Below are positions 55,332 through 63,678 of a stretch of DNA of 64,000 nucleotides, piece by piece. Numbering within the stretch: position 1 is the stretch's first letter; each line of letters begins with the position of its first letter. Below the pieces are notes generated by a model. It saw only the letters and a program-made list of their open reading frames with translations, had not been told where the DNA came from and searched no databases. A program made the translations under genes and the position numbers. The DNA comes from Giesbergeria anulus (lineage in GTDB: Bacteria; Pseudomonadota; Gammaproteobacteria; Burkholderiales; Burkholderiaceae_C), in NCBI RefSeq assembly GCF_900111115.1, contig NZ_FOGD01000002.1, positions 434,001-498,000 of the forward strand. The letters run 5' to 3'.

Positions 55332-56683
55332 GGTTTTGCCTTTTCTGGCTCGGTGGGTTTGGCCTCGGCGGCGGGGGCAGGTTCAGGCGCAGGTGCTTGT
55401 TTAGCGGCCTGCATATGGATGGCAATACTTTGCTCAGCCAAAAACTCAGGCACGGGCATCTCGGTAAAAGGCTGGTACTGCGGCAAAGGATGCTCGCGCA
55501 GCCACTGCACAGCAGCTTCATCGCCAGTGCCTGCCAAGGCCACGTCTTTTCCATCCAAGCGCAGGTAAAGCAGCGCTGCTGGGGGTGGCGGAAACACGGC
55601 CAGAACGTCAGGCAGGGCCGCTGCGGCTTGGCTGTCTTTGTCCAGTGCCTGGGCGGCATGCACCACATCGGCCATCCACAGGGTTTTGGCCTTGAGCAGC
55701 TTGGCCGCTTCTACCTTGGGGGCTTGCTTGCGCAAATCTTCGTGAGCGTCTTCGATTTGGCGCTCTAGCCGTCCATCGTGCCACAGCATGGTGCCCAAGG
55801 CTGCCAGCCCCAGCACTGCCGCCGCCATGCTCCAAATGTTGATTTTTTGGATCAACTCGTTGTGCGTGGCTTGCAGCACGATGCCCTCTAACCCAGAGCG
55901 CCAAAGCTGCTCTAACAAGGGGGCCGGCGGCTGTACAGGCAAGGCCTGCGCAGCATGAGGCCAAGCCTCTTTGGCAGGCAGCTGTGCAGCAGGGGCCAAC
56001 AATTGCACGCCCCCCTTGGCAGCCTCCCTCTGGTTTTCAGGCAAGCTGGCCAGTTCGATCTGTAGCAGCCCGGCCAAACCATCGCCCAGCGCCGCAGACT
56101 CAACCACGCGGCTGCGCAAAATGGCCCCACTGGGGGCAAAAATATGCAAGAAATAATCGTCTTGCGCACCCTCTAACACCAAGCTGATGTGCTTTTTGCT
56201 GCGCGCGCACAGGGGTTGGAACAGTTGTGCCCGGGCAAAAAGCTCTACCGCCCGCAGTTGGCAGGCGCTACTGATACGCTCAATTTCAGTAGCCCAATCT
56301 TTGTGCATCCAAAGCAGGGATTTTTCCTCCTCTGGGCCAAAGCGGTCTGGTTGTGTGAGCACGCTGCCCGGCGCAAAGGGAAGCAGGGCACCCGGTTCTG
56401 CCAGCGCAGTCGCTGGCATAGGCGGCAAGACGCCCAGAATGTCGCCCGCCAACACCCAGTACACATCGCTGCGGGCCGGAATCTGCCAACTCTGGCAGCA
56501 CTCCTTCAAGGCTGCCTGTACGCGCTGGAGATAGTCATCACCCTCAGGCAATGGTGTTTGGTGCGCATGGGCCTGCTTCCAGCCCAGCCAGCCGCGCTGA
56601 AAGTGCAGCACCTGCACACCGTGCGGAGAAAGAGAGACGAGCAGTTGGTGTCGCCGTGAAGGAGAAGTAAACCGGTTGCGCAT
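55328..56683 (-). CDS. gspL: Type II secretion protein GspL
   Basis: GspL links the ATPase GspE to the membrane complex. The 451-residue protein has a large cytoplasmic actin-like domain (LLVSLSPHGVQVLHFQRGWL through WRSGLEGIVLQATHNELI), one transmembrane helix near residues 280-300 and a periplasmic ferredoxin-like domain, ending with a Pro/Glu/Ala-rich tail. The start is uncertain: ATG 56683 or an in-frame GTG 15 bases upstream, which has AGGATT too close to it. It overlaps gspM by four bases and lies 51 bases from gspK. Confidence 0.88.
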   Translation of the reverse strand: MRNRFTSPSRRHQLLVSLSPHGVQVLHFQRGWLGWKQAHAHQTPLPEGDDYLQRVQAALKECCQSWQIPARSDVYWVLAGDILGVLPPMPATALAEPGALLPFAPGSVLTQPDRFGPEEEKSLLWMHKDWATEIERISSACQLRAVELFARAQLFQPLCARSKKHISLVLEGAQDDYFLHIFAPSGAILRSRVVESAALGDGLAGLLQIELASLPENQREAAKGGVQLLAPAAQLPAKEAWPHAAQALPVQPPAPLLEQLWRSGLEGIVLQATHNELIQKINIWSMAAAVLGLAALGTMLWHDGRLERQIEDAHEDLRKQAPKVEAAKLLKAKTLWMADVVHAAQALDKDSQAAAALPDVLAVFPPPPAALLYLRLDGKDVALAGTGDEAAVQWLREHPLPQYQPFTEMPVPEFLAEQSIAIHMQAAKQAPAPEPAPAAEAKPTEPEKAKP

Positions 56684-56734
56684 GGGGTAAAGCGTCACAA
56701 TCCTAAAAAATAATCGTCAATGGCCGTGCTGACC

Positions 56735-57676
56735 TCAAAACGGTAGGCTGCGTTCTGTCCATTGGTCCAGCACCTGCAAAGCCCCATTCTTTTTGCCCAC
56801 CGTGGCCCGCAAAATGCTGCTACCAGCTACCGGTTTGCTACGCTGCGGATAAGCCCGCAACAACCACACCGGGTTGTCCGGGGTGGCTGCTGTCAGCCCC
56901 GTGCCCTGCAACCATGCCTGAAACTGCACCGGCGCAACCGAGCCAGCGCGCCGCCATTGGCCCAGTTGTTGCAACTGCGCATCTGTGGCGTTGCCCAGCA
57001 CCGCAAACAGGGGCAGCGGCGTTAAGTCTTTATCCACCTTTTTGTGGCCTGACCCAACCACCAGCCAATGCTGCAAGCCCTGCACGGCCCCAGCCACGGT
57101 GGTAGTAGAGACCATTCTGCGCGGAATCTCTGGCCAATCGAGCAATTCTTGCAGACTGGCAAAGCCAGCACCACCACGCATGCGGATCAGCTCTTGCTTG
57201 AACTCCACCAAGCGGGCGGCCAAAGTTTGTGCAGCCAGCGGTGTCGGGGCCCCCAGCAGCAAGAACAGGCGCTCCCACTCTGGTGCCGTGAGTGTATTGG
57301 CATCAGGCAGGCCGAGGGCCTCTTGCACCTGCACCTCGATGCGCCGCTTGGCCACCGTGACGGTATAGGGCTGGGGGGTAGGCCGCCAAAACTGCCCATT
57401 GCGCAGCAGTTCATCTTTCGGGTCAAGCTGCAAACTATTGACCGCGTCAGTGAGGGCCAATTGGGCAACAGCATACTGCACAGCCCCGTGCAGGGCGTAG
57501 TTTTCTTGGAGCAAGTCTTTTTCGCGGGCCAGCAACTGGGTATCTAGGCGCAGCGAGGCACTGACTCCCAGCACCAAGGTAGACACCACCGCCAGCAGCC
57601 CCAAGGCGAACAACAAGACATAGCCGCGCTGGCGCGCACCGGGGCGGGGGTAAGGTAGAGGCAGTAAAGGCGGCAT
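56735..57676 (-). CDS. gspK: Type II secretion minor pseudopilin GspK
   Basis: GspK caps the pseudopilus tip. The 313-residue protein opens with a positively charged leader and the prepilin cleavage region RGYVLLFALGLLAVVSTLVL, then a large globular domain, as expected for GspK, which lacks Glu5. It shares one base with the gspJ stop (TGATG). The later YPQRSKPVAGSSILRATV end is the normal C-terminus. Confidence 0.88.
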   Translation of the reverse strand: MPPLLPLPYPRPGARQRGYVLLFALGLLAVVSTLVLGVSASLRLDTQLLAREKDLLQENYALHGAVQYAVAQLALTDAVNSLQLDPKDELLRNGQFWRPTPQPYTVTVAKRRIEVQVQEALGLPDANTLTAPEWERLFLLLGAPTPLAAQTLAARLVEFKQELIRMRGGAGFASLQELLDWPEIPRRMVSTTTVAGAVQGLQHWLVVGSGHKKVDKDLTPLPLFAVLGNATDAQLQQLGQWRRAGSVAPVQFQAWLQGTGLTAATPDNPVWLLRAYPQRSKPVAGSSILRATVGKKNGALQVLDQWTERSLPF

Positions 57677-58335
57677 CAGCGCGCTCCATCCCGGTCTGCG
57701 CTATAGACCACTGGCGGCACATCGGCGTGCAGGCCCGATAGTGCCAGCCGCAGCAAAGCGGGTGGCGGTTGGGTGGGTTCCCAGCGTTTCACCCAACGCG
57801 GCTCTGGCTGGCCTTGCGCGTTCAGGCCCTGTAGTAAAAAGGAAAAAGCACACACCTGCAACTGCGCGGCCAGCACCGTTTGCGTGCCCTCTTCGGTTTT
57901 GGGGGGCGGCGGCAAACGCGTTGTGGAGGCACCCACTGGCAGGGGTGGAGGCAGGGGCTGCACCTGATAAAGCAAAGACCAGCCGCGCCCACCCGCAGAT
58001 GGCTCACAACGGTAACGCACCCGTGCCAGCGGCAGCGGTAGCACAGCAGCCCCCTTGGGCAACTGCAAGGGATGCACGGTGTCAAACTCCAGCACCGCAC
58101 CGTCTGAGGCCACGCGCAGGCCACGCCCAGCCCACTCGTGGCGCAAAATGCGTTCCACAGCGCGTACGCTGTCACGGGCTTGGGTGCGGCTTTGGTTGCG
58201 GGCATAAAAATCTGACGACATAGACAGCGCCACCGTACCCACCATCGCCACCAATGACGACAAAGCCAGCGCCACAATCAGCTCCAGCAAGGTAAAACCC
58301 TGCTGCCGTGGCCCAAGATGCTGCAATCGCTTCAT
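57676..58335 (-). CDS. gspJ: Type II secretion minor pseudopilin GspJ
   Basis: The 219-residue pseudopilin has the leader MKRLQHLGPRQQ and the prepilin peptidase site QG-FTLLELIVALALSSLVA, followed by a globular C-terminal domain typical of GspJ. The ATG overlaps the gspI stop (ATGA), and it couples to gspK through TGATG. Confidence 0.88.
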   Translation of the reverse strand: MKRLQHLGPRQQGFTLLELIVALALSSLVAMVGTVALSMSSDFYARNQSRTQARDSVRAVERILRHEWAGRGLRVASDGAVLEFDTVHPLQLPKGAAVLPLPLARVRYRCEPSAGGRGWSLLYQVQPLPPPLPVGASTTRLPPPPKTEEGTQTVLAAQLQVCAFSFLLQGLNAQGQPEPRWVKRWEPTQPPPALLRLALSGLHADVPPVVYSADRDGAR

Positions 58336-58841
58336 GGCTTTATTGGAGCAGGTGGCGCTGGAGTGGCTGGGCTGGCCGCCGCTGGGGCAGCACTATCCAA
58401 GCGATAGGTACTAAGCCGGTACGACTGTGGTGCCCCTTTCGGCCCCCAAAACACCTCAATTTCCACCTCTTGCAATTTTTGCGTAAAGCCAGTGAGCCGG
58501 GCCATCTGGCGGGGCTCTAACAGGGGCACCGGGCGTATTTGGATACGGTAGCCCAAGTCGATGCCCGCAAAGCGTTCTTCACCGGCATCGGTAGCCAGCA
58601 CATAGTCGGGGTGTTTGAGCACTTCATCGAGCTTGGCGCGGGCCAAGGCCATCGCGGCGGCGTGGGCACTGGCTTTGCCATCGAGCTGCGTGCTGCCAGA
58701 AATAGCGGTGAAGGCGATAGCCAGCCCCACACTGAGCAGCACCATCGCTACCAGCACCTCCAGCAGGGTAAATCCGTGCTGGGGGCGATGGCGGGGTTTA
58801 GGGGGCGGCTGCCACCCAGTCTTGTCGTTCGATACGGCCAC
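58332..58841 (-). CDS. gspI: Type II secretion minor pseudopilin GspI
   Basis: A 169-residue pseudopilin with a long leader of about 22 residues and cleavage at HG-FTLLEVLVAMVLLSVGLA. The only start in front of the leader is a GTG at 58841, which overlaps gspH by 44 bases. The C-terminal part is short and Ala/Pro-rich. Confidence 0.87.
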   Translation of the reverse strand: MAVSNDKTGWQPPPKPRHRPQHGFTLLEVLVAMVLLSVGLAIAFTAISGSTQLDGKASAHAAAMALARAKLDEVLKHPDYVLATDAGEERFAGIDLGYRIQIRPVPLLEPRQMARLTGFTQKLQEVEIEVFWGPKGAPQSYRLSTYRLDSAAPAAASPATPAPPAPIKP

Positions 58842-59301
58842 TGATTTTTGCCAAATGAAAAATTTGCTGCATTCCCGTAGGGGTGCGGATCAAAAAACGG
58901 GCCTCAGACAGGCTGCCATCGGGATAGAACACCAGCGCTAGGCTAGAAGCCGCCACATCAGAGGAGACCGAAGAGGCGGGACGAAACTGGTAACGCGGTG
59001 GCAATTGGAGCACTGGGCGCTGCTCTTTGGCCGCTACTTGCTGCACGATAGTGCCGCGTTGAAAATCCACCAACGCCTGCACGGTGGCACCACCCAACAC
59101 CGCTTTGTTGCGCAAGCGCTTGAGTTCTAGTTGCGTCCGGTCAATCCAGTGCCGTTCGTTGGCCCGCAAAGCCATCTGATCGACTGACACAATCGCCAGC
59201 CCGGTACCAATGCCAATCAACACCAGCACCAGTAGCAGTTCCAGCAGCGTAAAGCCTAGGGATGAATGCTTGGCCGGTGCGTGGCGTGCCAAGCGGCTCA
59301 T
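58798..59301 (-). CDS. gspH: Type II secretion minor pseudopilin GspH
   Basis: The 167-residue protein has the leader MSRLARHAPAKHSS and cleavage at LG-FTLLELLLVLVLIGIGT, then a beta-rich globular domain. The ATG overlaps the gspG stop by four bases (ATGA). Confidence 0.87.
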   Translation of the reverse strand: MSRLARHAPAKHSSLGFTLLELLLVLVLIGIGTGLAIVSVDQMALRANERHWIDRTQLELKRLRNKAVLGGATVQALVDFQRGTIVQQVAAKEQRPVLQLPPRYQFRPASSVSSDVAASSLALVFYPDGSLSEARFLIRTPTGMQQIFHLAKISGRIERQDWVAAAP

Positions 59302-59750
59302 TCCCAGCTATGGATGTCGGTGTTGTCGCCACTGCCCCCTTCTTTGCCATCAGCGCCCAGCGAGGACAGCTCATAGTCGGCTTTTTCGCCCGGCGCTTTA
59401 TAGACATAAGAGTTGCCCCAAGGGTCTTTGTCCACGCGCTTTTTCAGGTAGGGGCCGCGCCACTTCAGGGCTTCAGCGGCATCAGCAGGCTTATCAGACA
59501 AGGCGCGGATACCTTGTTCCGTGCTGGGATACTGCGACATATCCAGCCGGTAGGTATCGAGCGCCGCACCCACCATCTCGATTTGGGTGCGTGCTGCCTT
59601 GATTTTGGACGAATCGAGCTGTCCAAACAGCCGTGGCCCCACCAGCGAGGCCAGCAGGCCCAAAATGACCATCACGATCAGCAGCTCGATCAGCGTAAAG
59701 CCGCGCGAGCGACGCCGAGAGTAAGACAATTTTTTGTTTTGAAATAGCAT
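59298..59750 (-). CDS. gspG: Type II secretion major pseudopilin GspG
   Basis: GspG polymerises into the pseudopilus. The ATG at 59750 gives 150 residues with the leader MLFQNKKLSYSRRRSRG and the site G-FTLIELLIVMVILGLLASL. The globular part has the conserved YRLDMSQYPSTEQGIRAL and RGPYLKKRVDKDPWGNSYVY and the calcium loop near the C-terminus (LGADGKEGGSGDNTDIHSW), all hallmarks of GspG. Confidence 0.95.
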   Translation of the reverse strand: MLFQNKKLSYSRRRSRGFTLIELLIVMVILGLLASLVGPRLFGQLDSSKIKAARTQIEMVGAALDTYRLDMSQYPSTEQGIRALSDKPADAAEALKWRGPYLKKRVDKDPWGNSYVYKAPGEKADYELSSLGADGKEGGSGDNTDIHSWE

Positions 59751-59766
59751 GTGTACCAAAGCCCGC

Positions 59767-60975
59767 TCACATAGGCATGTCATTGATCGAAAAAATAGCC
59801 GTTAGCATCGACACCACAATGCCGCCAATCAGGCCGCCCATCAGCAAAATCATCATGGGCTCAAACAAGGCCACCAGATTGCGCGTGGCTTTTTGGATGT
59901 CCTTTTCGTACTGGTCGGCTACTTTAATCAGCATGGTGTCTAAGGCCCCCGATTCTTCACCCACGGTGGCCAATTGCCCCAGCAGTTTGGGAAAGAACGG
60001 ATCAGCGCGCACCGGCGCTGACACGCCCCGCCCTTCTTGCACCGCACGCACCAGCCGATCCAGCGCTTTGCGCAGCGGGATATGGTCGGTCAACTCGCGC
60101 ACGATACGCATGCCGGTGAGTATCGGAACCCCACTGGACAGCAGAGTTCCCCAAGTACGGCAAACATGGGCCAATTGCACCTTGAGTAGCAACGGCCCCA
60201 GCACCGGTAGGCGCAGCAGGACTAGTTGCCAGCGCTCGCGCCACAGCTCGTCGCGCAGAGCCATCGTAAAGCCCACTACCGCCAGCACCAGCCCAATGAC
60301 AAAGAAAATGCCATAGGTTTTGAGAAACTCGCCAATGCCAATCAATACCGCTGCGGGCAGGGGCAGGGCTTGGTTCATGTCAGAAAAAATCTGGCCAAAC
60401 TTGGGCAGCACAAACACCGTCAGGCCCAGCAAGGCGCTCATGCCAAACAAAAATAGCAAGATCGGGTAGATGGACGACGTGACCAAAAACGAGCGAAACT
60501 CCATGCTGCGGGTATAAAACTCCACCAAACGGCGCATCACCACCGGCAGCACGCCGCCTTCTTCACCGGCACGCACCATGTTGATATACAACCGTGGAAA
60601 TACCTTGGGATGCAGCATGAAGGCATCGGCCAAGGTGTTGCCCTTTTCTACCTCTAGCACCACCTGCTGCATCACGGCACGAAAATGGGCCTGCTCTAGG
60701 CTGCCCGTGCTGATGTGCAGCGCCCGGTCTAGTGGCAAGCCCGCATCGAGCAAAGTGAGCAATTGTTCCGTCATGGCCAGCACATGCTTGATGCTGACTC
60801 GCTCTTGGCCCCAACGCCCAGCGGTGGAGCCGGTGCCGGACGATGGCGTGGCTACTGGGCGCTCTGGTGCGGGGGTGGGCTGTGCTGCCCCGGCAGGCCG
60901 GGCGCGCGCGGGCACGGCTGCCGCAGCAGACGGCACATCCTTATCCGCAGCGCTGGGGCTTGGGCGTGGCCGCAC
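59767..60975 (-). CDS. gspF: Type II secretion inner-membrane platform protein GspF
   Basis: A 402-residue polytopic protein. The start is a GTG that shares a base with the gspE stop (TAGTG). The first 55 residues are Ala/Pro-rich and replace the usual short N-terminal sequence. From residue about 60 two homologous GspF domains follow, seen in MTEQLLTLLDAGLPLDRALHI and later LLSSGVPILTGMRIVREL, with three transmembrane helices, ending AIFSINDMPM. It is 16 bases before gspG. Confidence 0.92.
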   Translation of the reverse strand: MRPRPSPSAADKDVPSAAAAVPARARPAGAAQPTPAPERPVATPSSGTGSTAGRWGQERVSIKHVLAMTEQLLTLLDAGLPLDRALHISTGSLEQAHFRAVMQQVVLEVEKGNTLADAFMLHPKVFPRLYINMVRAGEEGGVLPVVMRRLVEFYTRSMEFRSFLVTSSIYPILLFLFGMSALLGLTVFVLPKFGQIFSDMNQALPLPAAVLIGIGEFLKTYGIFFVIGLVLAVVGFTMALRDELWRERWQLVLLRLPVLGPLLLKVQLAHVCRTWGTLLSSGVPILTGMRIVRELTDHIPLRKALDRLVRAVQEGRGVSAPVRADPFFPKLLGQLATVGEESGALDTMLIKVADQYEKDIQKATRNLVALFEPMMILLMGGLIGGIVVSMLTAIFSINDMPM

Positions 60976-62573
60976 TACTGAATCTCCTGCCGCGTCACGC
61001 GGGCCAATTCTTCTAGCGTAGTGATACCCGCCAGCACCTTGCGAATGCCATCGGCACGCATGGTACGCACGCCCTGCTCTTGCGCTTTTTTGCGCACGCC
61101 TTCAGCGGAGAGCTTTTTGATAATCGCCTCTTTGATGGCCGTGGTCATGGGCAACAACTCGTAAATGCCGGTACGCCCGGTGTAACCCGATTGCCCACAA
61201 TGGCTGCAACCCCGGCCATGAAACAGTTGTGGCACCTGATCGGCAGAGACCCCTTCTTCGGCCAGAAACAACAAATCGGCCTCAGTGGGAGGAGTGGCCT
61301 CTTTGCAGTGTGGGCAAATCATGCGCACCAAGCGCTGCGCTACGATCAGCACAACGGAAGAAGCAATCAGGTAGCTTTCTACCCCCATGTCCATCAAGCG
61401 GTGCGCTGCGCCAAAAGAATCGTTGGTGTGCAGGGTAGAAAATACCAAGTGCCCAGTGAGCGCCGACTGGATGGAGATTTCAGCCGTTTCTTGGTCGCGG
61501 ATTTCGCCTACCATGATGATGTCTGGGTCTTGGCGCACGATAGAGCGCAGGGCACTGGCAAAGGTCAGGCCAATTTGCGCTTTGACCTGAATTTGGTTAA
61601 TACCATCAATTTGGTATTCCACCGGGTCTTCTACGGTGATGATCTTGTTTTCTGGCACATTCACGCAGCCCAGCGCCGCATACAAAGTGCTGGTCTTGCC
61701 GCTGCCAGTGGGGCCAGTCACCAAAATCATGCCGTGCGGCTGTGCAATGGCCTGCTCCAAGGCTTGCAGGGTTTCATCGTCCAGCCCCAAAGACTCTAGC
61801 CCCATCAGGCCCGGCCCTTGGTCTAGCAAGCGGATCACCATGCTCTCACCATACACCGTGGGCACGGTAGAGACACGCATATCCACTTGCCGCCCAGCCA
61901 CTTCCATTTTCATGCGACCATCTTGGGGCAGGCGGCGCTCGGCAATGTTCATTTTGGCGCGCAGCTTCAGGTGCGAGATGGCCGGGGTGTACATACGCCG
62001 AGGCGGCGGTTCGGACTCGCACAACACGCCATCGACCCGGTAGCGCACCCGAAACTGCTGCTGGGAGATTTCAAGGTGCAAGTCAGAAGCCCGGCGCTCC
62101 ACCGCCCGCAGCAGCAGAGCTTGCACCAAGCGCACCACAGGCGCATCTTCGGCCAGTGCCTTGAGGGTTTCTAGATCGTCGTCGGGGCTGTCGCCGCTGC
62201 TGTCTACCTCGGCTTGGGTAAAGGCATGGGCGTCAGAGCTTTCTGGGTTATAGACTTGGGCCAACTGGGTGGCAATCCAAGCCTTGGGGGCCAAAGATAG
62301 TACTACTGGGGCGGTAAAAAACTGCTTGAGCGCATCGAGCGCAGCCATGCGTACAGGCACAGCGCTGACCACTTGCACCGCCGCAGCATCCACTGACAGC
62401 GGCAATAAACCGTTGGCACGCAAAAACTCCGGTGACAGTCCGGCCACGGGCAGTATCGGCACGGATTGGAGTGCGGCAGTATCGAGCACTGGAGCGCGCA
62501 GATTGCGGGCAAACTCGGCCAGAAGGGGGGCCTCCGCAGCGTCCGTTGCGGTGCCGGGGGGATGGCTGCTCAT
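60975..62573 (-). CDS. gspE: Type II secretion ATPase GspE
   Basis: GspE powers pseudopilus assembly. The ATG at 62573 gives 532 residues. It has an N-terminal GspE-N domain, then Walker A GPTGSGKTSTLYAAL, the ASP box, VGEIRDQETAEISIQSALTG (Walker B and His box) and the tetracysteine zinc motif MICPHCKE...CSHCGQ near residue 450, typical of GspE rather than PilB-less forms. It opens the gsp run and shares a base with gspF. Confidence 0.94.
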   Translation of the reverse strand: MSSHPPGTATDAAEAPLLAEFARNLRAPVLDTAALQSVPILPVAGLSPEFLRANGLLPLSVDAAAVQVVSAVPVRMAALDALKQFFTAPVVLSLAPKAWIATQLAQVYNPESSDAHAFTQAEVDSSGDSPDDDLETLKALAEDAPVVRLVQALLLRAVERRASDLHLEISQQQFRVRYRVDGVLCESEPPPRRMYTPAISHLKLRAKMNIAERRLPQDGRMKMEVAGRQVDMRVSTVPTVYGESMVIRLLDQGPGLMGLESLGLDDETLQALEQAIAQPHGMILVTGPTGSGKTSTLYAALGCVNVPENKIITVEDPVEYQIDGINQIQVKAQIGLTFASALRSIVRQDPDIIMVGEIRDQETAEISIQSALTGHLVFSTLHTNDSFGAAHRLMDMGVESYLIASSVVLIVAQRLVRMICPHCKEATPPTEADLLFLAEEGVSADQVPQLFHGRGCSHCGQSGYTGRTGIYELLPMTTAIKEAIIKKLSAEGVRKKAQEQGVRTMRADGIRKVLAGITTLEELARVTRQEIQ

Positions 62574-62694
62574 ATTCAAGGAAGTGGGGATGTTCTGCCA
62601 GAGGCTGCCTTGCCACGGCCCTAGGGGTACCGGGGCGGCCAAATAAAGGGACTGAGACCACCACCGCTAGGCGCTGCGATGGCTGGTCAGCCTG

Positions 62695-63015
62695 CTATTC
62701 TACCGATTCAGCTTTGGCAAGCCCCAGCAGGCCATCCACCCCATAAAGTACCGCCATGCGCCCCAGCGCAGCAGGCAAGCCCTGCACCTGCAAAGACCGG
62801 CCTTGCCCCAACACGGTGCGGCGGCATTCGAGCAGCACCGCCAAGGCTGACGTGTCAAACTGGCGCAGCGCCGAGGCATCGAGCACCAGTACGGCATCGG
62901 TGTGCGTGGTAAAGGCTTGCTGCAAACGCGCCAAAGTGGCCGCAGCTTGCGGGTGGGTTAACTCCGCTGGCAGGGCCAAGGCCGGAGCTCCGGGGGCGTT
63001 AACGCTTGGCGGCAT
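62695..63015 (-). CDS. mlaB: STAS-domain protein MlaB
   Basis: MlaB is the cytoplasmic partner of the MlaFEDB phospholipid transporter. The 106-residue protein is a single STAS domain with LVLDASALRQFDTSALAVLL, containing the D-T-S-A motif. The ATG lies inside mlaC (17-base overlap). It is 121 bases upstream of gspE, so the gsp genes may be read through from this operon. Confidence 0.87.
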   Translation of the reverse strand: MPPSVNAPGAPALALPAELTHPQAAATLARLQQAFTTHTDAVLVLDASALRQFDTSALAVLLECRRTVLGQGRSLQVQGLPAALGRMAVLYGVDGLLGLAKAESVE

Positions 63016-63643
63016 TGCTCAGGTTGCGCGCAGCCAGCGATTCAATCAGGCCATCGACACCCTTGGCATTGATCTCTTGGCCAAACTGGGTGCGGTAGGT
63101 ATCAACCAGCCAAACGCCCAGCACATTGAGGTTGTAGATTTTCCAGCCTGCCCCGACGCCGGGGGTTTTTTCGAGCCGGTAGTCCAACTGCACCGGATCG
63201 CCTCGGCCCCGCACTTCAGTGCGTACCAGCACATCTTTATCTTCCGGTGCGGCGCGCAGCGGTTTGACGGTGACGGTTTGGTCATTGACTTGGGTGAGCG
63301 CACCGGCATAGGTACGCACCAGCAGGGTTTTAAATTCTTCTTGCAAGCGTTGTTGTTGTGGCACGCTGGCTTGACGCCAGCCGGGGCCGACGGCAGCCGC
63401 CGTCATGCGGCGAAAGTTAACATTGGGCATGATGGTTTTGTCCACCAGCGTGATGATCTTGTCGATCTCACCGGCCTTGATGCTTTTGTCGGCGCGCAAG
63501 GCATCGAGCATCTCGGTAGAGAGGCGGCGGATCAGGGCGTCTGGGGCTTCATCATCAGCGGCATGGGCAGCAGGCAAGCCCGCGCCCATCATCCATAGGG
63601 CCAGTGTGGTGGCGGCCCAGCGGCCTAAAAAACGTCGTTGCAT
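62999..63643 (-). CDS. mlaC: Periplasmic phospholipid-binding protein MlaC
   Basis: MlaC ferries phospholipids between the outer-membrane MlaA and the inner-membrane MlaFEDB complex. The ATG at 63643 has AAAGGA six bases upstream and gives 214 residues with a signal peptide (RRFLGRWAATTLALWMMGAG). Hallmarks are NVNFRRMTAAAVGPGWRQAS, LQEEFKTLLVRTYAGAL and a YNLNVLGVWLVDTYRTQF segment. It overlaps mlaB by 17 bases. Confidence 0.93.
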   Translation of the reverse strand: MQRRFLGRWAATTLALWMMGAGLPAAHAADDEAPDALIRRLSTEMLDALRADKSIKAGEIDKIITLVDKTIMPNVNFRRMTAAAVGPGWRQASVPQQQRLQEEFKTLLVRTYAGALTQVNDQTVTVKPLRAAPEDKDVLVRTEVRGRGDPVQLDYRLEKTPGVGAGWKIYNLNVLGVWLVDTYRTQFGQEINAKGVDGLIESLAARNLSNAAKR

Positions 63644-63678
63644 AAAATTCCTTTGAAACATCAGGGCGCGTGCCGGGC

